Shown: in pieces, positions 1 through 7,891 of the stretch
Numbering within the stretch: the stretch's first letter is position 1
Layout: every line of letters begins with the position of its first letter
NCBI GenBank assembly: GCA_963791145.1
Contig: CAWBRT010000007.1
Location: 124,001 to 188,000 of the forward strand
Direction of reading: 5' to 3'
Origin: CAWBRT01 sp963791145
Lineage (GTDB): Bacteria; Acidobacteriota; Terriglobia; Terriglobales; Acidobacteriaceae
Length of the DNA: 64,000 nucleotides
Made by a program: the position numbers and the translations under genes
The notes under the pieces: model-generated
Databases searched by the model: none
What the model saw: only the letters and a program-made list of their open reading frames with translations
What the model was told of the DNA's origin: nothing

Positions 1-1
1 G

Positions 2-52
2 GCGTACTGGCCGAGGCCCGAAATCGGCCGCCGCCAGCGCAGTGGGCGATAG
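2..52 (+). other. possible 3' end of a gene cut by the window edge
   Basis: A reading frame open from base 2 ends at a TAG at 50-52, nine bases before the next gene's ATG. The 16 residues are too few to identify, and the other two frames are also open here, so this may be plain spacer. Confidence 0.2.
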
Positions 53-60
53 AGACGCCG

Positions 61-1332
61 ATGCGCACGGAGGATACCGCCGCTGCCGCTTCGCCGGGCA
101 TCTGGCGCGGTGCCGCCGGCGCCGCCCTCCTGATTCTGACCGCGCTGAACTTCGTCAACTACATCGACCGCTCCGTGCTGTTCGCCGTTCAGCCGCTCAT
201 CCAGCAGGAATTCCGCCGCGGCGATGTCGAGTTCGGAATGCTCACCTCGGCCTTCTTCATCTTCTACATGTGTACGGCCCCGTTTATCGGGCCGCTGGCC
301 GACCGCTATCCGCGCCGGCTGATTATGGCCGCCGGCGCCGCCATCTGGAGCGGCGCCACTCTGCTGACCGCCGTCACCTACAACTTCACCGAGCTGCTCA
401 TTCGCCACACGGTGGTCGGAATCGGCGAAGCCACCTTCGTAACCATCGCGCCGGCCTATATCGCCGATTTCTTCCCCGAGCATCAACGCGGCCGCGTCCT
501 CTCGATTTTCTATCTCGCCATTCCTGCCGGAACGGCCCTGGGATACCTGCTGGGCGGTTCGCTCGGCGGCCACTTCGGCTGGCGGGCGCCTTTTTACGTC
601 GGCGCCGCCCCCGGGTTTCTGCTGGCTCTGCTGTTGTTCGCCTTGCCGGAGCCCGCGCGCGGCTCCGCCGACCACATCTCGGGAAGCTTCGAGCGCGACA
701 CTTTGCGCGGGCTGGGGAAGAACAAAGCCTTCTGGACTTGCAGTCTCGGGATGGCGATGCTGACCTTCGCCATTGGCGGCATGCAGGTGTGGATGCCGAC
801 CTTTCTATTCCGCATGCGCGGCATCCCGCTGGCCGATGCCAACCGCGTCTTCGGCCTGATGACGCTGGCCAGCGGAATCCTGGCTACTCTGCTCGGCGGA
901 TGGCTCGGCGATTTTCTGCTGCGCTTTACCCGCGGAGCTTATTACCTGGTTTCGGCCGTGGGCATGGCGGTGACGCTGCCCGCCATCGTGGCGGCTGTCT
1001 ACATCACCGGAGAGGGAATGTATCCGGCCATCTTCGTGGCCGAGTTTTTTCTGCTGCTGAACACGGCGCCGCTGAACGCGGCGCTGGTCAACTCGGTCGG
1101 AGCCAGGATTCGCGCCACCGCCATCGCCGTCAATCTGTTCACCATTCACATTCTGGGCGACGCCTTTTCGCCCACCCTGATGGGCTACATCTCCGATCGC
1201 AGCAATCTGCGCACGGCATTTCTGGCGGCTTCGGTCGCGGTGGCGCTTTCCGCCGTCATTTTGTTCTACGGAATGCGTTTCGCTCCTGCGGTCGCTGTGT
1301 CGGACGCTCCGTCTACAGCTGGCAAGAACTGA
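61..1332 (+). CDS. MFS transporter, spinster/sugar-phosphate-permease-like
   Basis: Encodes 423 residues, the usual length for a 12-helix major facilitator superfamily permease in the inner membrane. The N-terminal half has the features of the group: a first helix ending in NYIDRS, then a loop-2/3 signature (GPLADRYPRR, about residues 79-88), and GIGEATF in helix 4, typical of spinster-like and hexuronate/phthalate-type porters. Hydrophobic segments alternate along the whole length with a central cytoplasmic loop near residues 195-215. The ATG at 61 is the first start in frame that leaves an intact first helix. It converges with the AhpD-like gene, 43 bp away. The substrate cannot be read from the sequence; an organic anion or sugar derivative is a guess. 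Confidence 0.85.
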   Translation: MRTEDTAAAASPGIWRGAAGAALLILTALNFVNYIDRSVLFAVQPLIQQEFRRGDVEFGMLTSAFFIFYMCTAPFIGPLADRYPRRLIMAAGAAIWSGATLLTAVTYNFTELLIRHTVVGIGEATFVTIAPAYIADFFPEHQRGRVLSIFYLAIPAGTALGYLLGGSLGGHFGWRAPFYVGAAPGFLLALLLFALPEPARGSADHISGSFERDTLRGLGKNKAFWTCSLGMAMLTFAIGGMQVWMPTFLFRMRGIPLADANRVFGLMTLASGILATLLGGWLGDFLLRFTRGAYYLVSAVGMAVTLPAIVAAVYITGEGMYPAIFVAEFFLLLNTAPLNAALVNSVGARIRATAIAVNLFTIHILGDAFSPTLMGYISDRSNLRTAFLAASVAVALSAVILFYGMRFAPAVAVSDAPSTAGKN

Positions 1333-1375
1333 AGACGAGAGCGTGAAGGCGAACGATACTAACCTGCCCCGGCCT

Positions 1376-1900
1376 TTACTTCGTCGGCTCCATTCGCAAG
1401 ACGTCGTTGAAGCGGTTGAAGTAGTTGAACAAGCCGATGGCCGCGGCCAGCTCGATAATCTCTCCTTCGGGAAAATGGACGCGCAACTCCGCCCAGAAAG
1501 CATCGTCGATCGCGTGCGGGCGCAGTGTCTCGCGTTCGGCCAGCTCCAGGGCCGCTTTCTCGGCCGGCGTGAAATCGGCGCGCTCGCGGAAGTACGCCAG
1601 ATTCTCAATCTGTTCTTTGCTCCATCCCAGCCGTTCTGCCAGAACGGTGTGCGAGGCCAGTCAATAGACGCAGTGGTTGATCTGCGAAGTTCGCACGATC
1701 ACCAGTTCCTTGAGTTTGGGAGAAACTGTTCCGCTTTCCATCACCGCCCGCAGGTGGGCGATCAGGGTTCGCAGGATCTCAGGCCGGTGGGCGACAGTGC
1801 GGAACATGTTGGGCACGTTTCCGCGCTGTTGCTGGTAGTGGTCGTAAATCGATTGTGTTGGCTCATCTACTTCGGATCGTTCCAGGCGCCGGATACGCAT
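1376..1900 (-). CDS. AhpD-like/carboxymuconolactone decarboxylase family protein, candidate selenoprotein (CxxU)
   Basis: The minus-strand frame starts at ATG 1900-1898 behind a good ribosome site (GAGGAGTAACAC) and is interrupted once by TGA at 1663-1661. It then continues uninterrupted, with family-like sequence, to TAA at 1378-1376. Read through, the protein is 174 residues, the normal size for the peroxidase-related AhpD/CMD subfamily. It has the expected NMFRT segment near the N-terminus, LKELVIVR before the active site and FNYFNRFNDVL near the C-terminus. The TGA is codon 80 and replaces the second cysteine of the redox motif, giving INHCVY-U-LASH, that is C77-V-Y-U80. AhpD-like proteins reduce peroxides or transfer electrons through this CxxC, and Sec-containing AhpD-like proteins are known from bacterial selenoproteome surveys. 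A hairpin with SECIS features follows the TGA. A base-call error turning TGC or TGT into TGA is the main alternative. Confidence 0.75.
1631..1647 (-). promoter_or_regulatory. candidate bacterial SECIS hairpin
   Basis: In the mRNA, 13 nt after the UGA, CCGUUCU pairs perfectly with AGAACGG (7 bp) around a GGC loop. The UGA-to-loop distance is 20 nt and the loop begins with G. Both fit the bacterial SECIS rule (stem close downstream of UGA, G among the first two loop bases, roughly 16-37 nt spacing). The stem lies in coding sequence, as bacterial SECIS elements do. Not folded by program. Confidence 0.65.
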
Positions 1901-2277
1901 GTGTTACTCCTCGTAATAAAAGCGTGTCCTTCCATTTCCATTAAACCCAACGTCCGTTCACTTTTTCCGGATAGTGCCTGTACTTTAGGGCTACGACTTA
2001 TGGATTAAGGCCTGTACGCGCCCACAATTTTGCTCGTCCACGGGCAAACTGTCCAGCCATGCTCTGCTTTTTCTCATTCCCGAGCATCCCATTTCGGCTC
2101 CTCAGCACCTTAATTCCCAAATTCCCAGGTACCAAGGGAAATACTTCTAAAGTATTAAGTAAAAATAGCTTGCAGAGTTCCCGGCCAGTATTGCGTCTAA
2201 ACGTTATAGAGTTACCTACAGAGCTGCTGCTGTAGCGCTATAGCGGGAATGATGCCGGGGCGCGAGTCATTTTGGGA
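1901..2277. other. intergenic region, no gene seen
   Basis: 377 bp of lower-GC spacer between the divergent AhpD-like gene and the exported-protein gene. It must hold both promoters. No coding frame or clear repeat is visible. Confidence 0.5.
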
Positions 2278-2307
2278 ATGGCTGCGAGCATCAGTTTTGT
2301 TTTGGGA

Positions 2308-2871
2308 ATGAATGTGATCAGGTTGTTCAATTTCGTTCTGCTGGTTTCGTTAGCTGTCGGCGTGGCTATCGCGCAATCGTCAGGCCCGCAGGCTCCGGCG
2401 CCCAACTCCTCCGCGACGGTCGTCAATCCTGACGCGCAGACCCAGTTGCTGCGCATCCTGACGCCGGCGGCAGGACAGCAGCTCGGCACCAATTACGTGC
2501 AGGTGAGTTACGAGCTGATGAATCCAGGCATGGCCGGCGGCGAGCCGAACTTCCTCCTCCAACTCGACGACCGCGATCCGATCACCACCCGCGAGACGAC
2601 CTACAACTTCACCGGACTTACTCCCGGCCAGCATTCGCTGACCGTGCAAATGGTGGATGCCAACGGCACGCCTGTGACTGGCGGCCGCACCTCCGTCGTT
2701 TTCTTTGTGGCCTCGCCGGCCTCTTCCCAGCCTGCGCCGCGCACCAATGTCGAAGCCGGCGGCGAGCAGCCGAAGCTGGCCGCTGCCTCGAGCCCTCTGC
2801 CGCTGCTCTCCGTGGTTGGATTCGGAGCGCTGCTGGGCGGCGTAATTTCCGCGCTGCGCGCCCGCAGGTAG
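2308..2871 (+). CDS. exported protein with C-terminal membrane anchor, likely sortase substrate
   Basis: From ATG 2308 the product has 187 residues (an ATG at 2278 is a possible earlier start). It opens with a signal peptide (basic MNVIR, hydrophobic core, cleavage after AIAQ) and continues with a ~100-residue beta-rich region ending in a FFVASP segment, resembling a single Ig-like/surface domain. A Pro/Ala-rich linker follows. The C-terminus is a sorting-signal-like tripartite tail: PKLAAASSPLPLL, a hydrophobic helix, then RARR. Acidobacterial sortase substrates commonly end with a Pro-rich SPLPL motif before the helix (recalled knowledge); the preceding pentapeptide here is not a canonical LPxTG. 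The sortase gene lies 233 bp downstream in the same direction, which supports a substrate-enzyme pair. Confidence 0.6.
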   Translation: MNVIRLFNFVLLVSLAVGVAIAQSSGPQAPAPNSSATVVNPDAQTQLLRILTPAAGQQLGTNYVQVSYELMNPGMAGGEPNFLLQLDDRDPITTRETTYNFTGLTPGQHSLTVQMVDANGTPVTGGRTSVVFFVASPASSQPAPRTNVEAGGEQPKLAAASSPLPLLSVVGFGALLGGVISALRARR

Positions 2872-3104
2872 CACCCTTTCGCTTGGACACCTGTAGAAGC
2901 TGTATGGGGCAACCCTCAACTGGCAGCATGCAAATTCGCGCGCGGCAGCTTTGCTTTTTTGCATCACAGTAGAACGTCGGATGGTATTGTCGATTTGGCC
3001 GCTGGTGGCGGCTTTCCGGCAGAGCCCCGACAAATTCAGCAATTGCATTTGCCAAAGTTGAAAACCGCTGTCTGCCTGGCACGGAACGCGAGGTGACTCC
3101 TCCC

Positions 3105-3755
3105 ATGCTGTCTAGCTTCAAGTCCAAGCTGCCAACCCTGCTGATTCTTGCCGGAGCTGCTCTCCTGGCCTATGTGGCGGTGCAGTATGCAACGATGTCC
3201 TACGGGCAGAAGCAGCTTGCGCGGCAGTGGCAAGCACAGCAGCGGAAGGTGTCATCGGCTTCGCCACCTTCCTCCACTCTCGCAGTCGCCGACAGCCTTA
3301 CCCGGCTCAGCATTCCCAAGCTGAACTTCTCCGCCGTTGTGCTGGAGGGAACCGAGCGCCGGCAACTGCTGCTTGGTCCGGGACACATGCGCAGCACGGT
3401 TTTTCCCGGAGCTTCCGGCAACTCGGTCATCACCGGCCACCGCGATACTTTTTTCCGCCACATCGTTGAGCTCGACAAGGGAGATCGGATCGTCGTCGAG
3501 CGCGGCGGCGGCAGCTATATCTACGAGGTCGCTTATAAAAAGGTGGTCCAGCCGACCGAGCTCTGGGTGACTGAGGCCACCAGCGATACGCGCCTGACGC
3601 TGCTTACCTGTTATCCGATCCACTACATCGGACCCGCTCCCGAGCGGCTGGTAGTAGTGGCGAAGCTGGTGAGTTCCGGCAGTACGCCTCCCGCCAAGAT
3701 CGCCACCGCCAGCGCCCCCGTTCGCGACGGCCACGAAGTTTCCCGCAAGCAGTAG
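3105..3755 (+). CDS. class D-like sortase
   Basis: A 216-residue membrane-anchored cysteine transpeptidase. An N-terminal uncleaved helix (about residues 8-28) is followed by a variable linker and a sortase fold starting near SIPKLNFSAVVLEG. The catalytic residues are visible: His112 in ITGHRD, Cys169 in TLLTCYP and Arg181 in PAPERLVV. The order and spacing are those of class D/E sortases. Sortases cut a C-terminal sorting signal and attach the protein to a cell-surface amine; in Gram-negative hosts the acceptor is usually unknown. ATG 3105 was preferred over GTG 3093 because it follows a GAGG at suitable distance. The exported protein upstream is the natural candidate substrate. Confidence 0.85.
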   Translation: MLSSFKSKLPTLLILAGAALLAYVAVQYATMSYGQKQLARQWQAQQRKVSSASPPSSTLAVADSLTRLSIPKLNFSAVVLEGTERRQLLLGPGHMRSTVFPGASGNSVITGHRDTFFRHIVELDKGDRIVVERGGGSYIYEVAYKKVVQPTELWVTEATSDTRLTLLTCYPIHYIGPAPERLVVVAKLVSSGSTPPAKIATASAPVRDGHEVSRKQ

Positions 3756-3828
3756 CCACGCAAGCACGGGCCGACACTGCTCCTGCATCTGCTGGGGTGG
3801 AATCAGCTGCGTGTTTCACAAATGGATG

Positions 3829-3886
3829 TCTTGAAAGGGCATGGCTTCAGCCATGCCGTCTAGAGCTGAAAAAATGCGGGCTTTAG
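3829..3886 (+). repeat. two-hairpin repeat (REP-H), left part, split by IS1182 copy 1
   Basis: Follows the pattern TTGAAAGGGC, hairpin 1 (GCATGGC-TTCA-GCCATGC), a spacer with AAAATGC, then hairpin 2 (GGGCT-TT-AGCCC) and CTGAGGG. Here hairpin 2 is cut by the IS in its loop; the right half continues at 5240-5252. Other copies lie near 18.4, 21.25, 23.36, 25.29, 41.3 and 47.86 kb. Confidence 0.75.
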
Positions 3887-5239
3887 TGTCTGCGTGAGAA
3901 CGCCGCACAACTCCCGGTTATAAGCATTCTCGTTTCGCCTTTCGTATCCGGCATCCATGCGGGGGCTCGGGAGCGTGTAAAGCTGTGCTCAGTCCGGCTG
4001 CACGGCGTACAAGCGGGTCAGATTGTAGGCCAGACTTGCCAGCGTGAGTTCGATGGCTACCTTCGGCTGGCCCCGCAAACGGAACTGTCGCATCCCGCGT
4101 TGCTCTTTCAGCACTCCCCATACCGGTTCGACCATCGCTTTTCGCCTGCCGTAGACCGCCCGTCCCGCTGGACTTCGCAGTTTCTTGCGCATGCGGCGAT
4201 GGGCGGCGGCGCGGGTTCTGCCCTTACACCGCTTCCCCAAGTTCAGCGCCCGTGCCAGATTCGAATCCGGAACATAGGCGTCCAGCTTAGCCCGCTCCAG
4301 TTGCTTCAGGTTCTCCACCGAAAAATACCCGCTATCGGCCACCACTTGCTCCGGCAGCGAACCGCAGCCTCGCTTCACTTCCGCCAACATCGGCAGCAAC
4401 GAGTCGTTATCCGCGGCGTTCTGCGTTACCCGCTGCGCCACGATGAAGTGATCATCGCTGACGGCAATTTCCCCCGTATAGCCCAACTCGAAGCGTCCGC
4501 CTCGCTGCCGCAGAAACCTGGCCTCCGCATCGCTGCGCGACAGCTTCTTCAGTCCGCTCTTGCGTAGCCGTTCCAGCCGCTGCGGCATCTCCGCCAACTT
4601 CTGCTCGGCTCTCTCCAGCGCCACCTTCAGCCCGGTCGGTTCCGAGTCGTCTCCATCACACGCCTTTTGCCAGCGTCGCACCTGCCGCCGCAACTTCGCC
4701 CGCTCCTCCCGCAGCTTCTGCTCAAAGTCCACCCGGTCGCGGCAAGCATTGGCCTTGATCCGCGTCGAGTCAATCGCCACCCGTCCCAGCTTGCCTAAGC
4801 CCAGCTTCCGCGCCATCTCCAGCACCTGCGTAAAGGCGTCGTTGAGCGCCCGCCCGTGCCGCCGCCGAAACGCACTCAGCGCCCAGTTATCCACCCGCTC
4901 TCCCGCCGCCAAGTAGCGGAACCCCAGATCCTCCAGCAGCCGCTGTTCGATCCGCCGCGCACTGGTCATGCCCAGTGCATACCCATACAGCCACACACTC
5001 AGCATCAGCGCCGGATGGTATAGGCTTCCACCTTCTTCGCTGTACTCCTGCGCAAAACCGCTCAGATTCAACCGGCCCACCATTTTGCGAACAAAAAAGC
5101 AAAGGTGATCGGCTCCTAACTCGTCCTTCACGCTCGGCGGCAGCAAGTACGCTTGATCAGGGTTGTAGGGTAGAAATCGTGACATACCTCCTTGTGCCCC
5201 ATCTTTCCTGTGGAAAACAAGTCAGTTCTCACGCACACA
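3887..5239 (-). mobile_element. IS1182-type insertion sequence, copy 1 (1353 bp)
   Basis: Ends are TGTCTGCGTGAGAAC on the left and GTTCTCACGCACACA on the right, a 15-bp terminal inverted repeat with one mismatch. It is flanked by direct repeats CTTTAG at 3881-3886 and 5240-5245. Comparison with empty copies of the surrounding repeat (GGGCTTTAGCCCC) shows that exactly one CTTTAG was duplicated on insertion. A second copy of the same length lies inverted at 23935-25287. Confidence 0.9.
3989..5185 (-). CDS. transposase, IS1182-like (DDE, DUF772 type)
   Basis: 398 residues with an N-terminal DUF772-type helical domain (about residues 35-125) and a DDE catalytic core. The first Asp is in AIDSTRIKA, the second in VADSGYFS and the Glu in MVEPVWGVLKEQRG. 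A charged insertion rich in Glu, Lys and Arg (about residues 155-215) separates the first two. The gene fills the element apart from about 50-100 bp at each end. The protein is identical to that of the copy at 23989-25185, so the transposition is recent. It is complete and probably active; it could also mobilise the MITEs that share its ends. Confidence 0.9.
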   Translation of the reverse strand: MSRFLPYNPDQAYLLPPSVKDELGADHLCFFVRKMVGRLNLSGFAQEYSEEGGSLYHPALMLSVWLYGYALGMTSARRIEQRLLEDLGFRYLAAGERVDNWALSAFRRRHGRALNDAFTQVLEMARKLGLGKLGRVAIDSTRIKANACRDRVDFEQKLREERAKLRRQVRRWQKACDGDDSEPTGLKVALERAEQKLAEMPQRLERLRKSGLKKLSRSDAEARFLRQRGGRFELGYTGEIAVSDDHFIVAQRVTQNAADNDSLLPMLAEVKRGCGSLPEQVVADSGYFSVENLKQLERAKLDAYVPDSNLARALNLGKRCKGRTRAAAHRRMRKKLRSPAGRAVYGRRKAMVEPVWGVLKEQRGMRQFRLRGQPKVAIELTLASLAYNLTRLYAVQPD

Positions 5240-5297
5240 CTTTAGCCCCTGAGGGGACTTGGTTCTTCCTTCTGAAATAAATTCATGAGACACGATC

Positions 5298-5765
5298 TTA
5301 CGCCATGCGGCGCTTCCGTCTGCCATTGCCGTCGACGGCGGAAGCCTCCTTTCGTTTCCGCAACTCTTTTTTCGAATACATGGTTCCGCGGCAGTTCGCT
5401 GCGCCGCACGTGCAGGGCGCCTCGCCTTTGCCGTCATAGAGAAGGTAATCGTAAGTCAGCTCTTCGCCCGGCTCTATGTCGCGCGCGGCCACGATCCAAA
5501 CGCGATGTTCTTCGTCCTCCACCGTCTCGCAATTCGGCCGGCATGAGTGGTTGACGTACATTGACATTCCGTAGCCGTCAATCACGTGGACACCGTCGCC
5601 GACGCCAAACAGATATGTGTAAGGACGGTCTGCATAGAGCTTGTCAGCGTCCTCGTGAACGAGACGCTCGCCCGTGTACTCCAGGATGCGGGCTCCCTTG
5701 GCAACGGCTTCGAGGGTGAAGACTCCGGCGGCATGGATAGCAGAGGATCGGACAATCAAGCGCAT
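5298..5765 (-). CDS. SET-domain protein (putative lysine methyltransferase)
   Basis: 155 residues forming a minimal SET domain with a post-SET cysteine cluster. Diagnostic motifs are NHSC (residues 72-75, in NHSCRPNC) and GEELTYDY (100-107), which build the AdoMet pocket and pseudoknot. Cys118, Cys120 and Cys125 follow the post-SET CxCx4C pattern, which in eukaryotic enzymes binds zinc together with the NHSC-region cysteine. The tail (131-155) is strongly basic, suggesting nucleic-acid or nucleoprotein contact. Bacterial SET proteins are scattered and usually acquired; reported targets include ribosomal or DNA-binding proteins. It stands alone, downstream of the IS and convergent with nothing, so no substrate can be inferred. 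Confidence 0.85.
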   Translation of the reverse strand: MRLIVRSSAIHAAGVFTLEAVAKGARILEYTGERLVHEDADKLYADRPYTYLFGVGDGVHVIDGYGMSMYVNHSCRPNCETVEDEEHRVWIVAARDIEPGEELTYDYLLYDGKGEAPCTCGAANCRGTMYSKKELRKRKEASAVDGNGRRKRRMA

Positions 5766-5921
5766 GATGGCGGCCCGCCGGGCGTGAAGCTCAGGGCGGT
5801 GCGGATATAGCTTTCGTGAACCGTTCCAGCAAACTTAAGATGACAATTCCGTGAGCAACGTCGAGTCTCTGCCGCGATAGTGCAAATTGTTTGATCTGGC
5901 GGATGGATGGCATGGCCGGGG

Positions 5922-6938
5922 TTACACAGGCTGCGGGAGGCTGAGCCGGGGAAGGGTCTGGCAGGCCAGGCGAATCTCCTCCAGCCGTTCGCGCTCGATG
6001 CTGGCGAATTCCAGCCCGTAGCGCGCGCTGCCGCCGGATGCCGGCGAGGTGGTGGTTCGCCGGCGCACGGTGGCTCGCGGCGTGAGCTCATGGTCGGTGC
6101 CGGGCAAGCGGAAGCGCAAGCTGACCAGTTCTCCAAGCATCAATTCCGCCGCCAGCACGACACCTACGCCGAGCTCGCTGATGTCCGTCAGTCTGCCTTC
6201 GAACTCTCTGGACTCCCTGCCCACGATCACCGTTACCGGCGTATCGACGCTGTAGCGCGCGGCCAGCCTGGCCAGCGGCCAGCGGATCTGGTTGCCGGGA
6301 CCGATCATCTCCTCCACCGCCGTCAGCAGCTCGTGCCGCGAATCCGATTTCTGCACGAAGCTGTCGCCCAGGTTCAGCAGCGATTGCGGGATTCTTCCCG
6401 GATGCCGGCTCAGCCACACGATGCGGGTGCCAGGCGAGTTCTTGCGGACGAAGGCGGTGGCCTCTTCCAGCCCGTCCAGCTCTCCCGGAACATCGATCAG
6501 CAGCAGGTCGAAGGCGGCTGCCTGAAACTCCTGCATGGCCTTCTCCACGTCCGCGTGGCAGACCACTTCGTACCCGGCTGTCTCCAGGTAGGAGCGGCGA
6601 CGCGCCTGTTCCGCCGGATCGGCTTCGATGTAGAGAATCCGCTTTTGCGTATGTCCGCCCACCTCTACGCATTGCAGGCCGATGTGTCCCGCCAGGTCGG
6701 AGCCGGGCTCTCCCACCCAAAGCACCTGGAAGCGCGCCCGCCGGTCTCCCTGCTGCACCGCCAGAATGGAGCCCGGCACCACCTCGGAGCTGACTCCGGT
6801 GAGGCGAATCCCGGCACTGGAAATGTCGAGCGTCTGCGCCTGTTCCATGAAGGCGCGTCCGGCGCGGTCGAACCCGAACACCAGGGTGGCGACCTGCAGT
6901 GGGAACCGCGGTTCTCGCCGGCTGACAAGGAGGGTCAT
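5922..6938 (-). CDS. PilZ-REC-PilZ regulator
   Basis: 338 residues in three parts. PilZ domain 1 (about 5-95) starts with RREPRF and has DISSAGIRL, the RxxxR and D/NxSxxG elements that bind cyclic di-GMP. A receiver-like domain (about 99-215) has Asp149 in LLLIDVPGE at the phosphorylation position, preceded by the acidic ILYIEADP. PilZ domain 2 (about 225-325) has DISELGVGV but a weaker RxxxR region. The combination suggests a cytoplasmic output protein that integrates phosphorylation with c-di-GMP. No kinase gene is adjacent. Other c-di-GMP genes lie at 36.5-38.7, 44.2-46.1 and 46.8-47.8 kb. Confidence 0.8.
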   Translation of the reverse strand: MTLLVSRREPRFPLQVATLVFGFDRAGRAFMEQAQTLDISSAGIRLTGVSSEVVPGSILAVQQGDRRARFQVLWVGEPGSDLAGHIGLQCVEVGGHTQKRILYIEADPAEQARRRSYLETAGYEVVCHADVEKAMQEFQAAAFDLLLIDVPGELDGLEEATAFVRKNSPGTRIVWLSRHPGRIPQSLLNLGDSFVQKSDSRHELLTAVEEMIGPGNQIRWPLARLAARYSVDTPVTVIVGRESREFEGRLTDISELGVGVVLAAELMLGELVSLRFRLPGTDHELTPRATVRRRTTTSPASGGSARYGLEFASIERERLEEIRLACQTLPRLSLPQPV

Positions 6939-7090
6939 AGCGCTACCGCTCCCAATCTACCAATTCCTGGTGCCTGATGCCTCTCTTTTTGGGCATCTGG
7001 TAACTAACCAGAGACCCCGGGCGGATTGTCCTTGCGGACGATGTCTGGCTATGCACTTCTGGTACCCTGAGAAGCACCTAGAGAGAGCTT

Positions 7091-7684
7091 ATGGCCCTAC
7101 GTTTGCCGTTGATTCTCATTGCCATCGCCTTGGTTCTGTCCCAGGCAGGTAACTTTCTGGTCATAGACCAGCCGCTGCCCTCCGATGTCGGGGTCGTGCT
7201 CCAGGGTGACCGCGCCGACTTTCGGCTGAACCGCGGGATCGAATTGGTAAAAAAGGGAGTTACGCGCGAACTGTTGGTCAATGCCGACAACCGCGACCCC
7301 TTCTTCGGTAAAACGTTGCTGCAACACGCGCAGGCCTTTATCCACACGTTGCCGCCGGAATTGGGCGCCCGTATCCACGCCTGCCCCCTGAAGGCTACAT
7401 CGACGATCGAGGAAGTGGCCGACACGGAGCGCTGCTTGGCGCCGCTGCGACCCTCTCGCGTCCTGGTGATCACTTCCGACTACCACACCCGCCGGGCGCT
7501 TTCCGTCTTTCGCACCATCCTGCCCAAGTACTCCTGGTCCGTAACCGCCTCCAACGATCCGGTTGAGTTTGGCGAAAGCTACTGGAAGTCGCGCGAGTGG
7601 ACCAAAATTGCATTCCTCGAATGGCAGCGGGTTTTCTTCTGGTACCTGTACGAACGATGGAAGGTACAGCCGGTTAGGGGTTAG
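7091..7684 (+). CDS. YdcF/ElyC/SanA-type (DUF218) membrane-anchored protein
   Basis: 197 residues. A short N-terminal hydrophobic segment (about 3-20) anchors a DUF218 domain with the family's VVLQGDRADFRL and ATSTIEEV segments and the C-terminal RVLVITSDYHTRRA block. Family members act in envelope and peptidoglycan-precursor maintenance in enterobacteria; the exact reaction is unresolved. The gene ends inside a run of GGTTAG-like repeats and converges with the coiled-coil gene at 7892. No operon partner is visible. Confidence 0.8.
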   Translation: MALRLPLILIAIALVLSQAGNFLVIDQPLPSDVGVVLQGDRADFRLNRGIELVKKGVTRELLVNADNRDPFFGKTLLQHAQAFIHTLPPELGARIHACPLKATSTIEEVADTERCLAPLRPSRVLVITSDYHTRRALSVFRTILPKYSWSVTASNDPVEFGESYWKSREWTKIAFLEWQRVFFWYLYERWKVQPVRG

Positions 7685-7890
7685 GGATTAGGGGTTAGCG
7701 AATAGCGAAAGAGATCAGGATAGAAATCAGGACAGGATCAGGACACAGGCCCGAAACAGCTCCGGGGTGTCATCCCGAGGAGCACCGTGCAGTTACGGCG
7801 CGACGTAAGGATTGTGCATTTCGACGTGGCCATCACCGCAACCAATGCGGCGCTTTTCCTCAGCTAATCCCTAATCCCTATCCCCTATTT
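7672..7890. repeat. inverted TTAGGG-like arrays flanking a convergent intergenic region
   Basis: At 7672-7698 units of GGGGTTAG/GGGATTAG follow one another; at 7864-7890 the complementary CTAATCCC units occur. The stop codon of the upstream gene lies inside the left array. The two arrays could pair in a transcript from either strand and serve as a bidirectional terminator, or fold as G-quadruplexes. About 165 bp between them holds no gene. Confidence 0.5.
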
Positions 7891-7891
7891 C

